Assembly: GCF_003963535.1 (NCBI RefSeq)
Contig: NZ_CP034539.1
Span: 3,286,001 to 3,350,000, forward strand
Direction of reading: 5' to 3'
Length of the DNA stretch: 64,000 bases
From: Streptomyces cyaneochromogenes
Lineage (GTDB): Bacteria > Actinomycetota > Actinomycetes > Streptomycetales > Streptomycetaceae
Shown: positions 1-9,439 of the stretch, one piece after another
Layout of the letters: every line of letters starts with the position of its first letter
Numbering within the stretch: position 1 is the first letter of the stretch
Translations under genes and position numbers: made by a program
Notes under the pieces: generated by a model
What the model saw: only the letters and a program-made list of their open reading frames with translations
What the model was told of the DNA's origin: nothing
Database searches by the model: none

Positions 1-464
1 GTGAGCGGACGCCGAATCTGCCGCACACCGCGGGCACGCTGGCCGGGCTTCGGCGGGAGTCGATGAAGCCGGAGCATCTGGCGCGGGCCGCGTTCGAGGG
101 CATGCTGTGCGGGCTCGCGGACGCGCTCGACGTGCTGCGCGGCCGGGGTGTCGAGGTTCGGCGGATCTTCCTGCTCGGGGCGGTCGCCGAGCTGTCGGCC
201 GTGCAGGCGGCGGCGCCCGCGCTGTTCGGGGTGCAGGTCGTCGTGCCGCAGCCCGCGGACTACGCGGCGATCGGCGCCGCCCGGCAGGCCGCCTGGGCAC
301 TCGGTGTGTCGCAGGGCACGCTCGACCCGCGCACCCCGCCCATCTGGCAGGGCGCGGCCGCGCAGGTCCTGGAGCCCGGCGAGGAGCTGGCGGTGGGTCA
401 GGCGGTCCGGCAGCAGTTCGTGTCGGTGCGGGATCAGACGCATCCCGGGGCGTTCCGGCCATAG
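1..464 (+). CDS. xylB: Xylulokinase-like FGGY sugar kinase, C-terminal part
   Basis: The gene enters from the left edge (reading frame from base 3) and ends in TAG. The visible part is the C-terminal ATPase lobe of an FGGY-family sugar kinase. It begins ERTPNLPHTAGT, the GERTP motif seen in actinobacterial xylulokinases, and ends with the helical stretch around DYAAIGAARQAAWAL. The family transfers phosphate from ATP to D-xylulose in the cytoplasm. Odd point: the adenosine-binding loop, normally LLGGGA-x-S, reads LLGAVAELS here, so the glycine triplet is absent. Substrate cannot be proven from this fragment; another FGGY kinase is possible. Confidence 0.8.
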   Translation, partial: ERTPNLPHTAGTLAGLRRESMKPEHLARAAFEGMLCGLADALDVLRGRGVEVRRIFLLGAVAELSAVQAAAPALFGVQVVVPQPADYAAIGAARQAAWALGVSQGTLDPRTPPIWQGAAAQVLEPGEELAVGQAVRQQFVSVRDQTHPGAFRP

Positions 465-637
465 TGAACGGAATGGGCGGAAGGTAGCGGAAGGTAAGAG
501 ACCGGCAGGAAGCGCACCCGGAAGGCCGTACGGAGCCGCGCTGACGGCTTAATCGGTTGAGGTAACACCGCCGGAGTGTTCGACGATAGGGGCCAGGGGC
601 AACCAATCGCCCCGTCGTCGACTCCGAGAGAAGCAGC

Positions 638-2371
638 GTGCTCATACGACTTCTGCGGACCTACCTCAGGCCCTACCGAAAACCCATCGGCTGGCTGGTG
701 CTGCTGCAGTTCCTGCAGACCTGCGCCACCCTCTACCTGCCCACGCTGAACGCGGACATCATCGACTCGGGCGTCGTCAACGGCGACACCGGCTACATCC
801 TCGGCTACGGCGCCCTGATGATCGGCATCTCGCTGGTGCAGGTCGTGTGCAACATCGGTGCCGTGTACTACGGCGCCAGGACCGCCGCGGCGCTCGGGCG
901 GGACGTGCGGGCGGCCGTCTTCGACCGGGTGCAGTCGTTCTCGGCTCGTGAGGTCGGGCATTTCGGCGCGCCCTCGCTGATCACCCGGACGACCAATGAC
1001 GTCCAGCAGGTGCAGATGCTGGCCCTGATGACGTTCACGCTGATGGTGTCGGCGCCGATCATGTGCGTGGGCGGCATCGTGCTGGCCCTCGGCCTGGACG
1101 TGCCGCTGTCCGCGGTGCTGGTCGCGGTGGTGCCCGTGCTCGGCATCAGCGTGACCTTGATCGTACGGCGGCTGCGGCCGCTGTTCCGCACCATGCAGGA
1201 GCGCCTCGACACGGTGAACCGGGTGCTGCGCGAGCAGATCACCGGCAACCGTGTGATCCGCGCCTTCGTGCGCGACGAGTACGAGCAGCAGCGCTTCCGC
1301 AAGGCGAATGTCGAGCTCACGGACATGGCGATGGGCACCGGCAGGCTGCTCGCGCTGATGTTCCCGATCGTCATGACGGTGGTGAACCTGTCGTCGATCG
1401 CGGTGGTGTGGTTCGGGGCCCACCGGATCGACAGCGGCGGGATGCAGATCGGTGATCTGACCGCGTTCCTCGCCTATCTCATGCAGATCGTGATGTCCGT
1501 GATGATGGCCACCTTCATGTTCATGATGGTGCCGCGCGCCGAGGTGTGCGCCGAGCGTGTCCAGGAGGTCCTGGACACGTCGTCGAGCGTGGTCCCGCCG
1601 GTCGCGCCGGTGCGTGAGCTGCGCCGGCACGGGCATCTGGAGATCCGGGGGGCGGGCTTCCGCTATCCGGGCGCCGAGGAGCCGGTGCTCAAGGCGATCG
1701 ACCTGGTGGCCCGGCCCGGCGAGGTGACCGCGGTGATCGGGTCGACGGGCAGCGGGAAGTCGACGCTGCTGGGGCTCGTGCCCCGGCTGTTCGACGCGAC
1801 CGACGGCCAGGTGCTCGTGGACGGCGAGGACGTGGCGGGCATCGAGCCCCGGCTGCTGGCGAAGACGGTCGGCCTCGTGCCGCAGAAGCCGTATCTGTTC
1901 GCGGGGACGGTGGCGACGAACCTGCGCTACGGCAACCCCGACGCCACGGACGAGGAGCTGTGGCACGCGCTGGAGGTGGCGCAGGCCAAGGGGTTCGTGG
2001 AGGGGCTGGAGAACGGGCTCGACTCCCCCATCGCGCAGGGCGGCACGAACGTGTCCGGCGGTCAGCGGCAGCGGCTGGCCATCGCGCGCACGCTCGTCCA
2101 GCGCCCGGAGATCTACCTCTTCGACGACTCCTTCTCCGCCCTCGACTACGCCACGGACGCGGCGCTGCGTGCGGCGCTGGCCCGCGAGACCGCCGAGGCG
2201 ACCGTCGTCATCGTCGCCCAGCGTGTGGCGACCATCCGGGACGCCGACCGCATCGTCGTACTCGACGAGGGGCGGGTCGTCGGCGCGGGCCGGCACCACG
2301 AGCTGATGGCGGACAACGAGACCTACCGGGAGATCGTGCTCTCCCAGCTGACGGAAGCGGAGGCTGCCTGA
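638..2371 (+). CDS. ABC exporter half-transporter, degenerate-site subunit
   Basis: A 577-residue half-transporter: an N-terminal six-helix type-1 exporter domain (about 15-310) then an ATPase domain. Walker A is GSTGSGKS (368-375) and the signature is canonical SGGQRQR (from 473). The Walker B aspartate D496 is followed by Asp497 instead of the catalytic Glu, and the switch histidine is Gln528 (AQR instead of AHR). These are hallmarks of the non-hydrolysing Walker face of a heterodimeric exporter. GTG start preceded by GAGAGAAG. The stop overlaps the next start by one base (TGATG), so the two chains are translationally coupled. The family exports drugs, lipids or peptides across the inner membrane; the substrate cannot be told. 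A short dyad AACAC-n7-GTGTT lies about 60 bases upstream. Confidence 0.93.
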   Translation: MLIRLLRTYLRPYRKPIGWLVLLQFLQTCATLYLPTLNADIIDSGVVNGDTGYILGYGALMIGISLVQVVCNIGAVYYGARTAAALGRDVRAAVFDRVQSFSAREVGHFGAPSLITRTTNDVQQVQMLALMTFTLMVSAPIMCVGGIVLALGLDVPLSAVLVAVVPVLGISVTLIVRRLRPLFRTMQERLDTVNRVLREQITGNRVIRAFVRDEYEQQRFRKANVELTDMAMGTGRLLALMFPIVMTVVNLSSIAVVWFGAHRIDSGGMQIGDLTAFLAYLMQIVMSVMMATFMFMMVPRAEVCAERVQEVLDTSSSVVPPVAPVRELRRHGHLEIRGAGFRYPGAEEPVLKAIDLVARPGEVTAVIGSTGSGKSTLLGLVPRLFDATDGQVLVDGEDVAGIEPRLLAKTVGLVPQKPYLFAGTVATNLRYGNPDATDEELWHALEVAQAKGFVEGLENGLDSPIAQGGTNVSGGQRQRLAIARTLVQRPEIYLFDDSFSALDYATDAALRAALARETAEATVVIVAQRVATIRDADRIVVLDEGRVVGAGRHHELMADNETYREIVLSQLTEAEAA

Positions 2372-4299
2372 TGGCCGGGCCCATGGGACGGATGATGGCC
2401 GGCGGCGGTCCCGATCAGCGCTCGCTGGACTTCAAGGTGTCGGGCAAACGGCTGATCTCCCACTTCAAGCCCGAGCGGCTGACCATCTACGCGCTGCTGT
2501 TCTGCGTGGTCGTGAGCGTGGGCCTGTCGGTCGCCGGGCCGAAGATCCTCGGTGAGGCCACCGACCTGGTCTTCGCGGGCATCGTCGGGCGGCAGTTCGA
2601 CTCCGGGATGACCAAGGCGCAGGTCCTCGCGGGCATGCGCGAGCGCGGCGACAGCGAGATCGCCGACATGCTCCGCAGCACCGACTTCACGCCGGGCCAG
2701 GGCATCGACTTCGGCGCGGTCGGCAGCGTCCTGCTGTTCGCGCTCGCCGTCTTCGTGGTCGCCGGTCTGCTGATGGCGGTGGCGACGCGGCTGGTGAACC
2801 GGGCCGTGAACCGGACCATGTACCGGATGCGCGAGGACGTCCAGGCGAAGCTGTCGCGGCTGCCGTTGTCGTACTTCGACAAGAGCCGGCGCGGTGAGGT
2901 GCTGTCCCGGGCGACCAACGACATCGACAACATCGGGCAGACGCTCCAGCAGTCGATGGGCCAGCTGATCAACTCGGTGCTGACCATCATCGGTGTGCTG
3001 GCGATGATGTTCTGGGTGTCGTGGCTGCTGGCGCTGGTCGCGCTGGTGACCGTGCCGCTGTCGTTCCTGGTCGCCACGCGCGTCGGCAAGCGGTCGCAGC
3101 CGCACTTCGTGCAGCAGTGGCGCTCGACCGGCAAGCTCAACGCGCACGTCGAGGAGATGTACACCGGGCACACCCTGGTGAAGGTGTTCGGGCGGCAGGA
3201 GGAGTCGGCCGCGCAGTTCGCCGAGCAGAACGAGGCGCTGTACGAGGCGGGGTTCAAGGCGCAGTTCAACAGCGGTGTGATGCAGCCGCTGATGCTGTTC
3301 GTGTCGAACATCAACTACGTGCTGGTCGCGGTGGTCGGCGGTCTGCGCGTCGCGTCGGGCTCGCTGTCCATCGGTGACGTGCAGGCCTTCATCCAGTACT
3401 CGCGGCAGTTCTCGATGCCGCTGACGCAGGTCGCGTCGATGGCGAACCTCGTGCAGTCGGGTGTCGCCTCCGCCGAGCGGATCTTCGAGCTGCTCGACGC
3501 GGAGGAGCAGGACGCGGACCCCGTGCCGGGGGTGCGGCCGGAGGAGCTGCGGGGACGGGTGGCGCTGGAGGGGGTCTCCTTCCGGTACGACCCCGACAAG
3601 CCGCTGATCGAGGACCTGTCGCTGACGGTGGAGCCCGGGCACACGGTCGCGATCGTCGGTCCGACGGGTGCCGGCAAGACGACGCTGGTCAACCTGCTGA
3701 TGCGGTTCTACGACGTGTCGTCCGGGCGCATCACCCTCGACGGGGTCGACATCGCGCGGATGTCCCGGGACGAACTGCGGGCCGGGATCGGGATGGTGCT
3801 GCAGGACACCTGGCTGTTCGGCGGCACGATCGCGGAGAACATCGCGTACGGCGCCGCCCGGGAGGTCACGCGGGGCGAGATCGAGGAGGCGGCGCGGGCG
3901 GCACACGCGGACCGGTTCATCCGCACCCTCCCCGACGGGTACGACACCGTGATCGACGACGAGGGCAGCGGGGTCAGCGCCGGTGAGAAGCAGCTCATCA
4001 CCATCGCGCGGGCGTTCCTGTCCGATCCGGTGATCCTGGTGCTGGACGAGGCGACGAGTTCCGTGGACACGCGGACCGAGGTGCTGATCCAGAAGGCCAT
4101 GGCGAAGTTGGCGCACGGGCGCACGTCGTTCGTCATCGCGCACCGGCTGTCGACCATCCGGGACGCGGACACGATCCTCGTCATGGAGAACGGCTCGATC
4201 GTGGAACAGGGCGCGCACGGGGAGCTGTTGGCGGCCGACGGGGCCTATGCGCGGTTGTACAAGGCGCAGTTCGCGCAGGCGGTGGCGGAGGTGGACTGA
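2371..4299 (+). CDS. ABC exporter half-transporter, catalytic-site subunit
   Basis: A 642-residue partner of the preceding chain: membrane domain then ATPase domain. Walker A GPTGAGKT starts at 430, Walker B ends in D559-E560 and the switch His591 is present, so its own nucleotide face is catalytic. Its signature is degenerate, reading SAGEKQL from 536 instead of SGGQ. Combined with chain 1, one site is complete (this Walker set plus chain 1's SGGQ) and one is degenerate. The loop after the first helix carries an unusually long charged insertion (about residues 65-115: GMTKAQVLAGMRERGDSE and onward). I chose the ATG at the one-base overlap; the open frame extends further upstream but only inside the previous gene. 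Confidence 0.93.
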   Translation: MAGPMGRMMAGGGPDQRSLDFKVSGKRLISHFKPERLTIYALLFCVVVSVGLSVAGPKILGEATDLVFAGIVGRQFDSGMTKAQVLAGMRERGDSEIADMLRSTDFTPGQGIDFGAVGSVLLFALAVFVVAGLLMAVATRLVNRAVNRTMYRMREDVQAKLSRLPLSYFDKSRRGEVLSRATNDIDNIGQTLQQSMGQLINSVLTIIGVLAMMFWVSWLLALVALVTVPLSFLVATRVGKRSQPHFVQQWRSTGKLNAHVEEMYTGHTLVKVFGRQEESAAQFAEQNEALYEAGFKAQFNSGVMQPLMLFVSNINYVLVAVVGGLRVASGSLSIGDVQAFIQYSRQFSMPLTQVASMANLVQSGVASAERIFELLDAEEQDADPVPGVRPEELRGRVALEGVSFRYDPDKPLIEDLSLTVEPGHTVAIVGPTGAGKTTLVNLLMRFYDVSSGRITLDGVDIARMSRDELRAGIGMVLQDTWLFGGTIAENIAYGAAREVTRGEIEEAARAAHADRFIRTLPDGYDTVIDDEGSGVSAGEKQLITIARAFLSDPVILVLDEATSSVDTRTEVLIQKAMAKLAHGRTSFVIAHRLSTIRDADTILVMENGSIVEQGAHGELLAADGAYARLYKAQFAQAVAEVD

Positions 4300-4320
4300 C
4301 GACCGCAGGTCCGCTGTGGC

Positions 4321-4399
4321 TGGTCGCGCGGTTCCCCGCGCCCCTGAGAAAGGGGCGTCACCTGCACGCACCCAAGGGGCGCGGGGGACTGCGCGACCA
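4321..4399. repeat. Extragenic inverted repeat, likely bidirectional terminator
   Basis: Arms of 25 bases (4321-4345 and 4375-4399) match at 23 of 25 positions as an inverted repeat and close a 29-base loop. It sits between two convergent genes, where a bidirectional terminator is expected, but lacks a T tract. The core GTTCCCCGCGCCCCT recurs at 21692-21707 and, in altered form, near 10830-10841, so it belongs to a dispersed extragenic family. Confidence 0.7.
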
Positions 4400-4423
4400 A
4401 CCCCCACCGGGCCGCGGACGGCG

Positions 4424-5767
4424 TCAGTCCAGATAGCCCCTCAGCTGGTCCGCAAACGCATGGTCCCTCAGCTTGTTGAGGGTCTTCGACTCGATCTGGC
4501 GAATCCGCTCCCGCGTCACCCCGAAGATCCGCCCGATCTCCTCCAGCGTGCGCGGGCGGCCGTCCGCCAACCCGTAGCGGAGTTGGACGACCTTGCGTTC
4601 GCGTTCGCCGAGGGTCGACAGGACCGCCTCCAGGTGCTCCCTGAGCAGCAGGAACGCCGCCGACTCGACGGGACTCGTCGCGTCGCCGTCCTCGATCAGG
4701 TCGCCCAGCGCCACGTCGTCCTCCTCGCCCACCGGCGCGTGCAACGACACCGGCTCCTGGGCCAGGCGCAGCACCTCGCTGACCCGCTCGGGCGGCAGGT
4801 CGAGGTGGGCGGCGACCTCTTCCGGCGTCGGTTCGTAGCCGCGTTCCTGCAGCATGCGCCGCTGGACGCGGACGACCCGGTTGATCAACTCGACGACGTG
4901 GACCGGCACTCGGATGGTGCGGGCCTGGTCGGCGAGGGCGCGGGACATGGCCTGGCGGATCCACCAGGTGGCGTACGTCGAGAACTTGTAGCCGCGGGCG
5001 TAGTCGAACTTCTCGACGGCCCGGATCAGGCCGAGGTTTCCCTCCTGGACGAGGTCGAGCATGGTCAGGCCGCGGCCGACGTACCGCTTGGCGACCGAGA
5101 CCACCAGGCGCAGGTTCGCCTCGATCAGGCGGCGCTTGGCCATGCGGCCCATGACGACCAGCCGGTCCAGGTCGAGGGCGAGCCGGCTCTCCAGGTCGGG
5201 CGTGCTGCTCAGCTTCTCCTCGGCGAACAGGCCGGCCTCCACGCGGCGGGCGAGTTCGACCTCCTCGGCCGCGGTGAGGAGGGGGATACGGCCGATCTCC
5301 CGCAGGTACTGGCGGAAGAGGTCCGAGGAGGGGCCGCTGGTGTCGGCACGGCTGCGGCTGGGGCTCGGCAGCGGCGCTTCGACCGGCTCGGCGGCTTCGG
5401 TGTCGCTGCTCAGGGCCTCGGCGGGCGGCTCCGCCGGCTCCGGCGAGGACTCCGGTTCCGCCTCGGGGTGGTGCGCGACACGGCTCTGCGGCGGCACCGC
5501 GACGAGAACGTCGGCCTCCGCGTCCGGCTCCGTGCCGTTGGTACTCGTGTCGGTCTGGATGAGGGTCTGGGTCTGCACGGGGGCGACCTCCAGGATGATC
5601 GCTGCCGACGCATACGGCAGCGCTGCTTCGAGGGCGGAGTCGGCGGCCTCGCCGCTGTCCGTCCCGTACGCGATGAGCGGAACCGCGGGGGTGTGGGACC
5701 CGTGGGGAACGGATCGGCCGCGCTCCGAGGACTCAGGCACCGGAACCCAGTGTGGAGTACGACACAT
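4424..5767 (-). CDS. hrdA: RNA polymerase sigma factor, HrdA type (sigma-70 group 2)
   Basis: About 447 residues. The N-terminal ~130 residues are acidic, Ser/Pro-rich and poorly conserved. Then come the sigma-70 regions: 1.2 ([17 protein letters not shown]), 2.1-2.4 ([45 protein letters not shown]), region 3, and 4.2 with the -35-reading helix-turn-helix ([20 protein letters not shown]). It replaces the housekeeping sigma factor on a subset of promoters. The position just downstream of dnaG fits HrdA rather than HrdB, but the paralogue call is by context. The start is uncertain: ATG at 5767 is used; an in-frame GTG at 5776 exists; neither has a clear Shine-Dalgarno sequence. Confidence 0.85.
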   Translation of the reverse strand: MCRTPHWVPVPESSERGRSVPHGSHTPAVPLIAYGTDSGEAADSALEAALPYASAAIILEVAPVQTQTLIQTDTSTNGTEPDAEADVLVAVPPQSRVAHHPEAEPESSPEPAEPPAEALSSDTEAAEPVEAPLPSPSRSRADTSGPSSDLFRQYLREIGRIPLLTAAEEVELARRVEAGLFAEEKLSSTPDLESRLALDLDRLVVMGRMAKRRLIEANLRLVVSVAKRYVGRGLTMLDLVQEGNLGLIRAVEKFDYARGYKFSTYATWWIRQAMSRALADQARTIRVPVHVVELINRVVRVQRRMLQERGYEPTPEEVAAHLDLPPERVSEVLRLAQEPVSLHAPVGEEDDVALGDLIEDGDATSPVESAAFLLLREHLEAVLSTLGERERKVVQLRYGLADGRPRTLEEIGRIFGVTRERIRQIESKTLNKLRDHAFADQLRGYLD

Positions 5768-5854
5768 CGCCGCCACGAGGGGCGTGCGGTGACTTTTTGC
5801 GTCCGGTCCGTGACCGCGCGGTTACCCAGCCGTACGCAAAACGCCGCGGATCGC

Positions 5855-7756
5855 TCAGAGCGCCGCGGCACCCCGCTCGCGCAATGCCTGGTCGTACTGC
5901 TGCAACACCCACAGTTCGTTCTGTACGGCGGCGAGTTGGGCCGGGTCGCCGCCCGCGCCGAGGCGGGTCAGCTGGCTCTGGATGTCGCGGATCCGGCGTT
6001 CAACGGCGCGGCGGCGGACGGTGACGAGTTGTTCGCCGGCGTAGTTCTCGTCGACGGCCCGGCGCATGATCGCCTCGACCGCCAGCTCCGTGACCATCGC
6101 GCGCACCTGGTCGTCGGGGGCCGCCTCGCGGACGCGGATCAGGTACTCCTGCGCGTCCTGCATGCCGTACTCGGCGCCGCCCGCGTCCAGGATGGCCTGG
6201 CGTACGGCGGCGTAGGGCGCGGCGGTGAACTCGTCGACGCCGTACGCGTCGAACGCCGGGGAGACCAACTCGGGGCGCTGCAGGGCGAGTTTGAGGAGCT
6301 CGCGTTCGGTGGCGTAGACGGGGTTGCGCAGGGTCAGGGCCGGGCCGGAGGCGCGGGGAGCGGGGGCGGAGTCGTACTGCTGCGGCCCCCGGTTCGCCGG
6401 GGCCGGTCCCCTGCCGCCCCGGTCGCGCGCCCAACGTGCCAGCTGCGCCACCCGCTTGACCACGAACTGGGTGTCGAGGATGCCGAGCATGCCCGCGAGC
6501 TGGACGGCCACCTCGTGCTGGGCGCCGCTGTTCTTGATGCGGGCGACGATCGGCGCCGCCTCGTCCAGCGCGGACGCGCGGCCCGCCGGGGTGTCGAGGT
6601 CGTAGCGGACGACGATCTGGCGCAGCGCGAACTCGAAGAGCGGGGTGCGCGGTTCGACCAGGTCGGAGACCGCCTCGTCGCCCTTGGCCAGGCGCAGTTC
6701 GCAGGGGTCCATGCCGTCCGGCGCGATCGCGATGTACGTCTCCGCCGCGAACTTCTGGTCGTCCTCGAAGGCCCGCAGGGCCGCCTTCTGGCCCGCCGCG
6801 TCGCCGTCGAAGGTGAAGATCACGCGGGCCGAGCCGTTGTCCATCAGCAGCCGGCGCAGGATCTTGATGTGCTCCCCGCCGAAGGCCGTACCGCAGGTGG
6901 CGATGGCGGTGGTGACACCGGCCAGGTGGCAGGCCATGACGTCGGTGTAGCCCTCGACGACGACCGCGCGGCTGGCCTTGGCGATGTCCTTCTTGGCGAG
7001 GTCGATGCCGTAGAGGACCTGGGACTTCTTGTAGATCGCGGTGTCGGGGGTGTTGAGGTACTTGGGGCCGTTGTCCGCCTCGTACAGCTTGCGCGCGCCG
7101 AAGCCGACCACGTCGCCGCCGATGTCGCGGATCGGCCACATCAGACGGCCCCGGAAGCGGTCGATGGGACCCCGGCGGCCCTCCTGCGAGAGGCCGGACA
7201 GGAGCAGTTCCTTGTCGGTGAAGCCCTTGCCGCGCAGGAAGCGGGTGAGGTGGTCCCAGCCCTGGGGGCTGTAGCCGACACCGAAGTGGACGGCGGCGGC
7301 TTGGTCGAAGCCGCGCTCGGCGAGGAAGATCCGGCCGGTGTCCGCCTCGGGGCTGGTCGCCAGCTGCTCGGCGTACCAGTCGGCGGCGATCTTGTGGGCT
7401 TCGACCAGGCGGATCCGTTCGCCGCGCTGGTGGGAGGGGTTGTAGCCGCCCTCCTCGTAGCGCAGGGTGATGCCGGCCTGGGCGGCGAGGCGCTCGACCG
7501 CCTCGGAGAAGGTGAGGTGGTCGACCTTCATCACGAACGTGATGGTGTCGCCGCCCTCCTGGCAGCCGAAGCAGTGGAAGAGTCCCTTGCTCGGGCTGAC
7601 CTGGAAGGACGGCGACTTCTCGTCGTGGAAGGGGCACAGCCCCTTCAGGTTCCCGCCGCCCGCGCCTCGCAGCTGGAGGTACTCGGACACCACGGCGTCG
7701 ATCGGGACCGCGTCCCGTACCGCCTTCACGTCCTCGTCGTTGATCCGTCCTGCCAC
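5855..7756 (-). CDS. dnaG: DNA primase DnaG
   Basis: A 633-residue bacterial primase, the usual length for actinobacteria. The CHC2 zinc ribbon is complete: C41 and H44 (CPFH), C62 and C65 (CFGC). The catalytic TOPRIM core shows VVVEGYTDVM and IFTFDGDAAGQKA. The C-terminal third (after about 440) would bind DnaB helicase; it has a Pro/Ala/Gly-rich linker around 445-470. It makes RNA primers for the replication fork. It lies 78 bases upstream of the sigma-factor gene on the same strand and could be co-transcribed with it. Confidence 0.97.
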   Translation of the reverse strand: MAGRINDEDVKAVRDAVPIDAVVSEYLQLRGAGGGNLKGLCPFHDEKSPSFQVSPSKGLFHCFGCQEGGDTITFVMKVDHLTFSEAVERLAAQAGITLRYEEGGYNPSHQRGERIRLVEAHKIAADWYAEQLATSPEADTGRIFLAERGFDQAAAVHFGVGYSPQGWDHLTRFLRGKGFTDKELLLSGLSQEGRRGPIDRFRGRLMWPIRDIGGDVVGFGARKLYEADNGPKYLNTPDTAIYKKSQVLYGIDLAKKDIAKASRAVVVEGYTDVMACHLAGVTTAIATCGTAFGGEHIKILRRLLMDNGSARVIFTFDGDAAGQKAALRAFEDDQKFAAETYIAIAPDGMDPCELRLAKGDEAVSDLVEPRTPLFEFALRQIVVRYDLDTPAGRASALDEAAPIVARIKNSGAQHEVAVQLAGMLGILDTQFVVKRVAQLARWARDRGGRGPAPANRGPQQYDSAPAPRASGPALTLRNPVYATERELLKLALQRPELVSPAFDAYGVDEFTAAPYAAVRQAILDAGGAEYGMQDAQEYLIRVREAAPDDQVRAMVTELAVEAIMRRAVDENYAGEQLVTVRRRAVERRIRDIQSQLTRLGAGGDPAQLAAVQNELWVLQQYDQALRERGAAAL

Positions 7757-7794
7757 GCGGAGATTCTACGGTGGTGGACTGACACGGGTGACGC

Positions 7795-9069
7795 TCAGGA
7801 TGCGCCGCCGGTCAGGCTGTCCAGCGGCACATGCGGGTCCGCCAGCGCCTCCGTGTTCACCTGTGCCTGCGACCGGATCAGCCGCTGGATCTGCTCTGTG
7901 ACGTCCCACACATTCACGTTCATCCCGGCCAGGACCCTGCCGTCCTTCACCCAGAACGCGATGAACTCCCGCTTCCCGGCGTCGCCCCGGATCACCACTT
8001 CGTCGTACGTCCCGGGCGGCGCCCACCCGCTGTACTCCATCCCCAGGTCGTACTGGTCGGAGAAGAAATAGGGCACCCGGTCGTAGACGACGTCCTGGCC
8101 GAGCATCGCCCGCGCCGCCGCCGGTCCGCCGTTCAGCGCGTTGGCCCAGTGCTCCACCCGCAGCCGGGTGTCGAACAGGGCGTGCGGGAAGGAGGCGACG
8201 TCGCCGGCCGCGTAGATGTCGGGGTCGGAGGTGCGCAGCCGCTCGTCGACCACGACGCCGCGGCCGTGCGCGCGGTCGGCGATCTCCAGGCCCGCCGCCT
8301 CCGCGAGGCCGATGCGCGGGGCCGCTCCGATCGCCGCCAGGACGTCGTGCGCGGGGTGCTCCTCGCCGTCGTCGGTGCGCGCGGCCAGCACCATGCCGTC
8401 CTGGCCGACGATCTCCGTCAGCCGTCGGCCGAACTGGAAGCGGACCCCGTGCTCGCGATGCAGCTCGGCGAAGACGGCGCCCAGCTCGGGGCCGAGGACG
8501 CCGTGCAGCGGGGTGGGGTTGTGCTCGACCACGGTGACCTCGGCGCCGTACTCGCGCGCCGCCGCCGCGACCTCCAGGCCGATCCAGCCGGCGCCGGCGA
8601 TCACGATGTGCCCGTTGTCCCGGCCCAGCGACATCAGGACGCCCTTGAGTCGCTCGGCGTGCGCGAGGCGGCGCAGGTGGTGGACGCCGGCCAGGTCCGT
8701 GCCCGGGATGTCCAGGCGGCGCGGCTCGGCGCCGGTGGCCAGCAGGAGCTTGTCGTAGTGGACGAGCGTGCCGTCCTCGCCGAACCGCACGGTCTTCGCC
8801 GTACGGTCGATCGCGTCGACGGTCTGGCCCAGGTGCAGCTCGATGTCGTTGCGCGCGTACCAGGCGGGCTCGTGCACGAAGACGCTGTCGCGCTCCTCCT
8901 TGCCGAGCAGGTATCCCTTGGACAGGGGCGGCCGCTCGTACGGGTGGTCGCGCTCGTCGCAGATCAGTATCACCCGCCCGGTGAAGCCCTCCGAACGGAG
9001 CGTCTCGGCCGCCTTCGCGCCGGCGAGTCCTCCGCCGACGATGACGAATGTCTGATCCGCGTCGACCAC
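7795..9069 (-). CDS. FAD/NAD(P)-dependent ferredoxin reductase-like oxidoreductase
   Basis: A 424-residue member of the rubredoxin/putidaredoxin reductase family. FAD-binding GGGLAG is at 12-17, then the family motif ERPPLSKGYLLG, a second Rossmann motif GAGWIGLE for NAD(P)H, and the FAD motif YAAGDVASFP. Such enzymes pass electrons from NAD(P)H to ferredoxin for P450s or dioxygenases. No ferredoxin, P450 or dioxygenase lies nearby, so the partner is unknown. GTG start chosen because TAGGAGG lies six bases upstream; longer starts would add a low-complexity leader. Confidence 0.92.
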   Translation of the reverse strand: MVDADQTFVIVGGGLAGAKAAETLRSEGFTGRVILICDERDHPYERPPLSKGYLLGKEERDSVFVHEPAWYARNDIELHLGQTVDAIDRTAKTVRFGEDGTLVHYDKLLLATGAEPRRLDIPGTDLAGVHHLRRLAHAERLKGVLMSLGRDNGHIVIAGAGWIGLEVAAAAREYGAEVTVVEHNPTPLHGVLGPELGAVFAELHREHGVRFQFGRRLTEIVGQDGMVLAARTDDGEEHPAHDVLAAIGAAPRIGLAEAAGLEIADRAHGRGVVVDERLRTSDPDIYAAGDVASFPHALFDTRLRVEHWANALNGGPAAARAMLGQDVVYDRVPYFFSDQYDLGMEYSGWAPPGTYDEVVIRGDAGKREFIAFWVKDGRVLAGMNVNVWDVTEQIQRLIRSQAQVNTEALADPHVPLDSLTGGAS

Positions 9070-9439
9070 TTGATGCCTCCTACGGGGGGTCTGGGGGGTG
9101 TCTCCCCAGAAAACAGCGGGTGCCGCCACATGCGAGCGTCCCGCACGCAGCGTGATGCGGGAAGAGGGGGTGACCCGATCAGGCCACGCAGGGTCACTTT
9201 CGAGTGCCTGTTCGCCCCATGTGTCTCACCCGTCGCGGGCCCGTGAGCGCTCCGCGGAGAAGGCCGGCGGCGCGCCTGCCTCCCCCCGGGACAGGCGCTC
9301 CCCCCCCACCACGCCAAGGCTCGCGCGATGGCCGGGTCGCGGCGACAGGGGAACCGGGTGTTCCATCTGCGGACCCGGCTCGGTGACGCCCTGATGAACG
9401 GTGCCCTTTAGCTCCTTGTGCCCGTACGAACGGTGCTCT
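9070..9439. other. 370-bp intergenic region without a recognisable gene
   Basis: Holds the promoter and Shine-Dalgarno (TAGGAGG) of the FAD reductase and the 3' side of dgt. C-rich runs (CCCCCC near 9285 and 9300) are present. Short open frames here lack codon bias and ribosome sites. I see no hairpin strong enough to call. Confidence 0.5.

Noticed and set aside
434..2299. A 621-codon open frame antisense to the first ABC gene, and similar long antisense frames over nirB, ppdK, dnaG and the glycosidases
   Set aside because: These are shadows of strong G/C third-position bias. They are His/Arg/Gly/Pro-rich, lack ribosome sites and have no family motifs, while the opposite strand carries complete conserved proteins.
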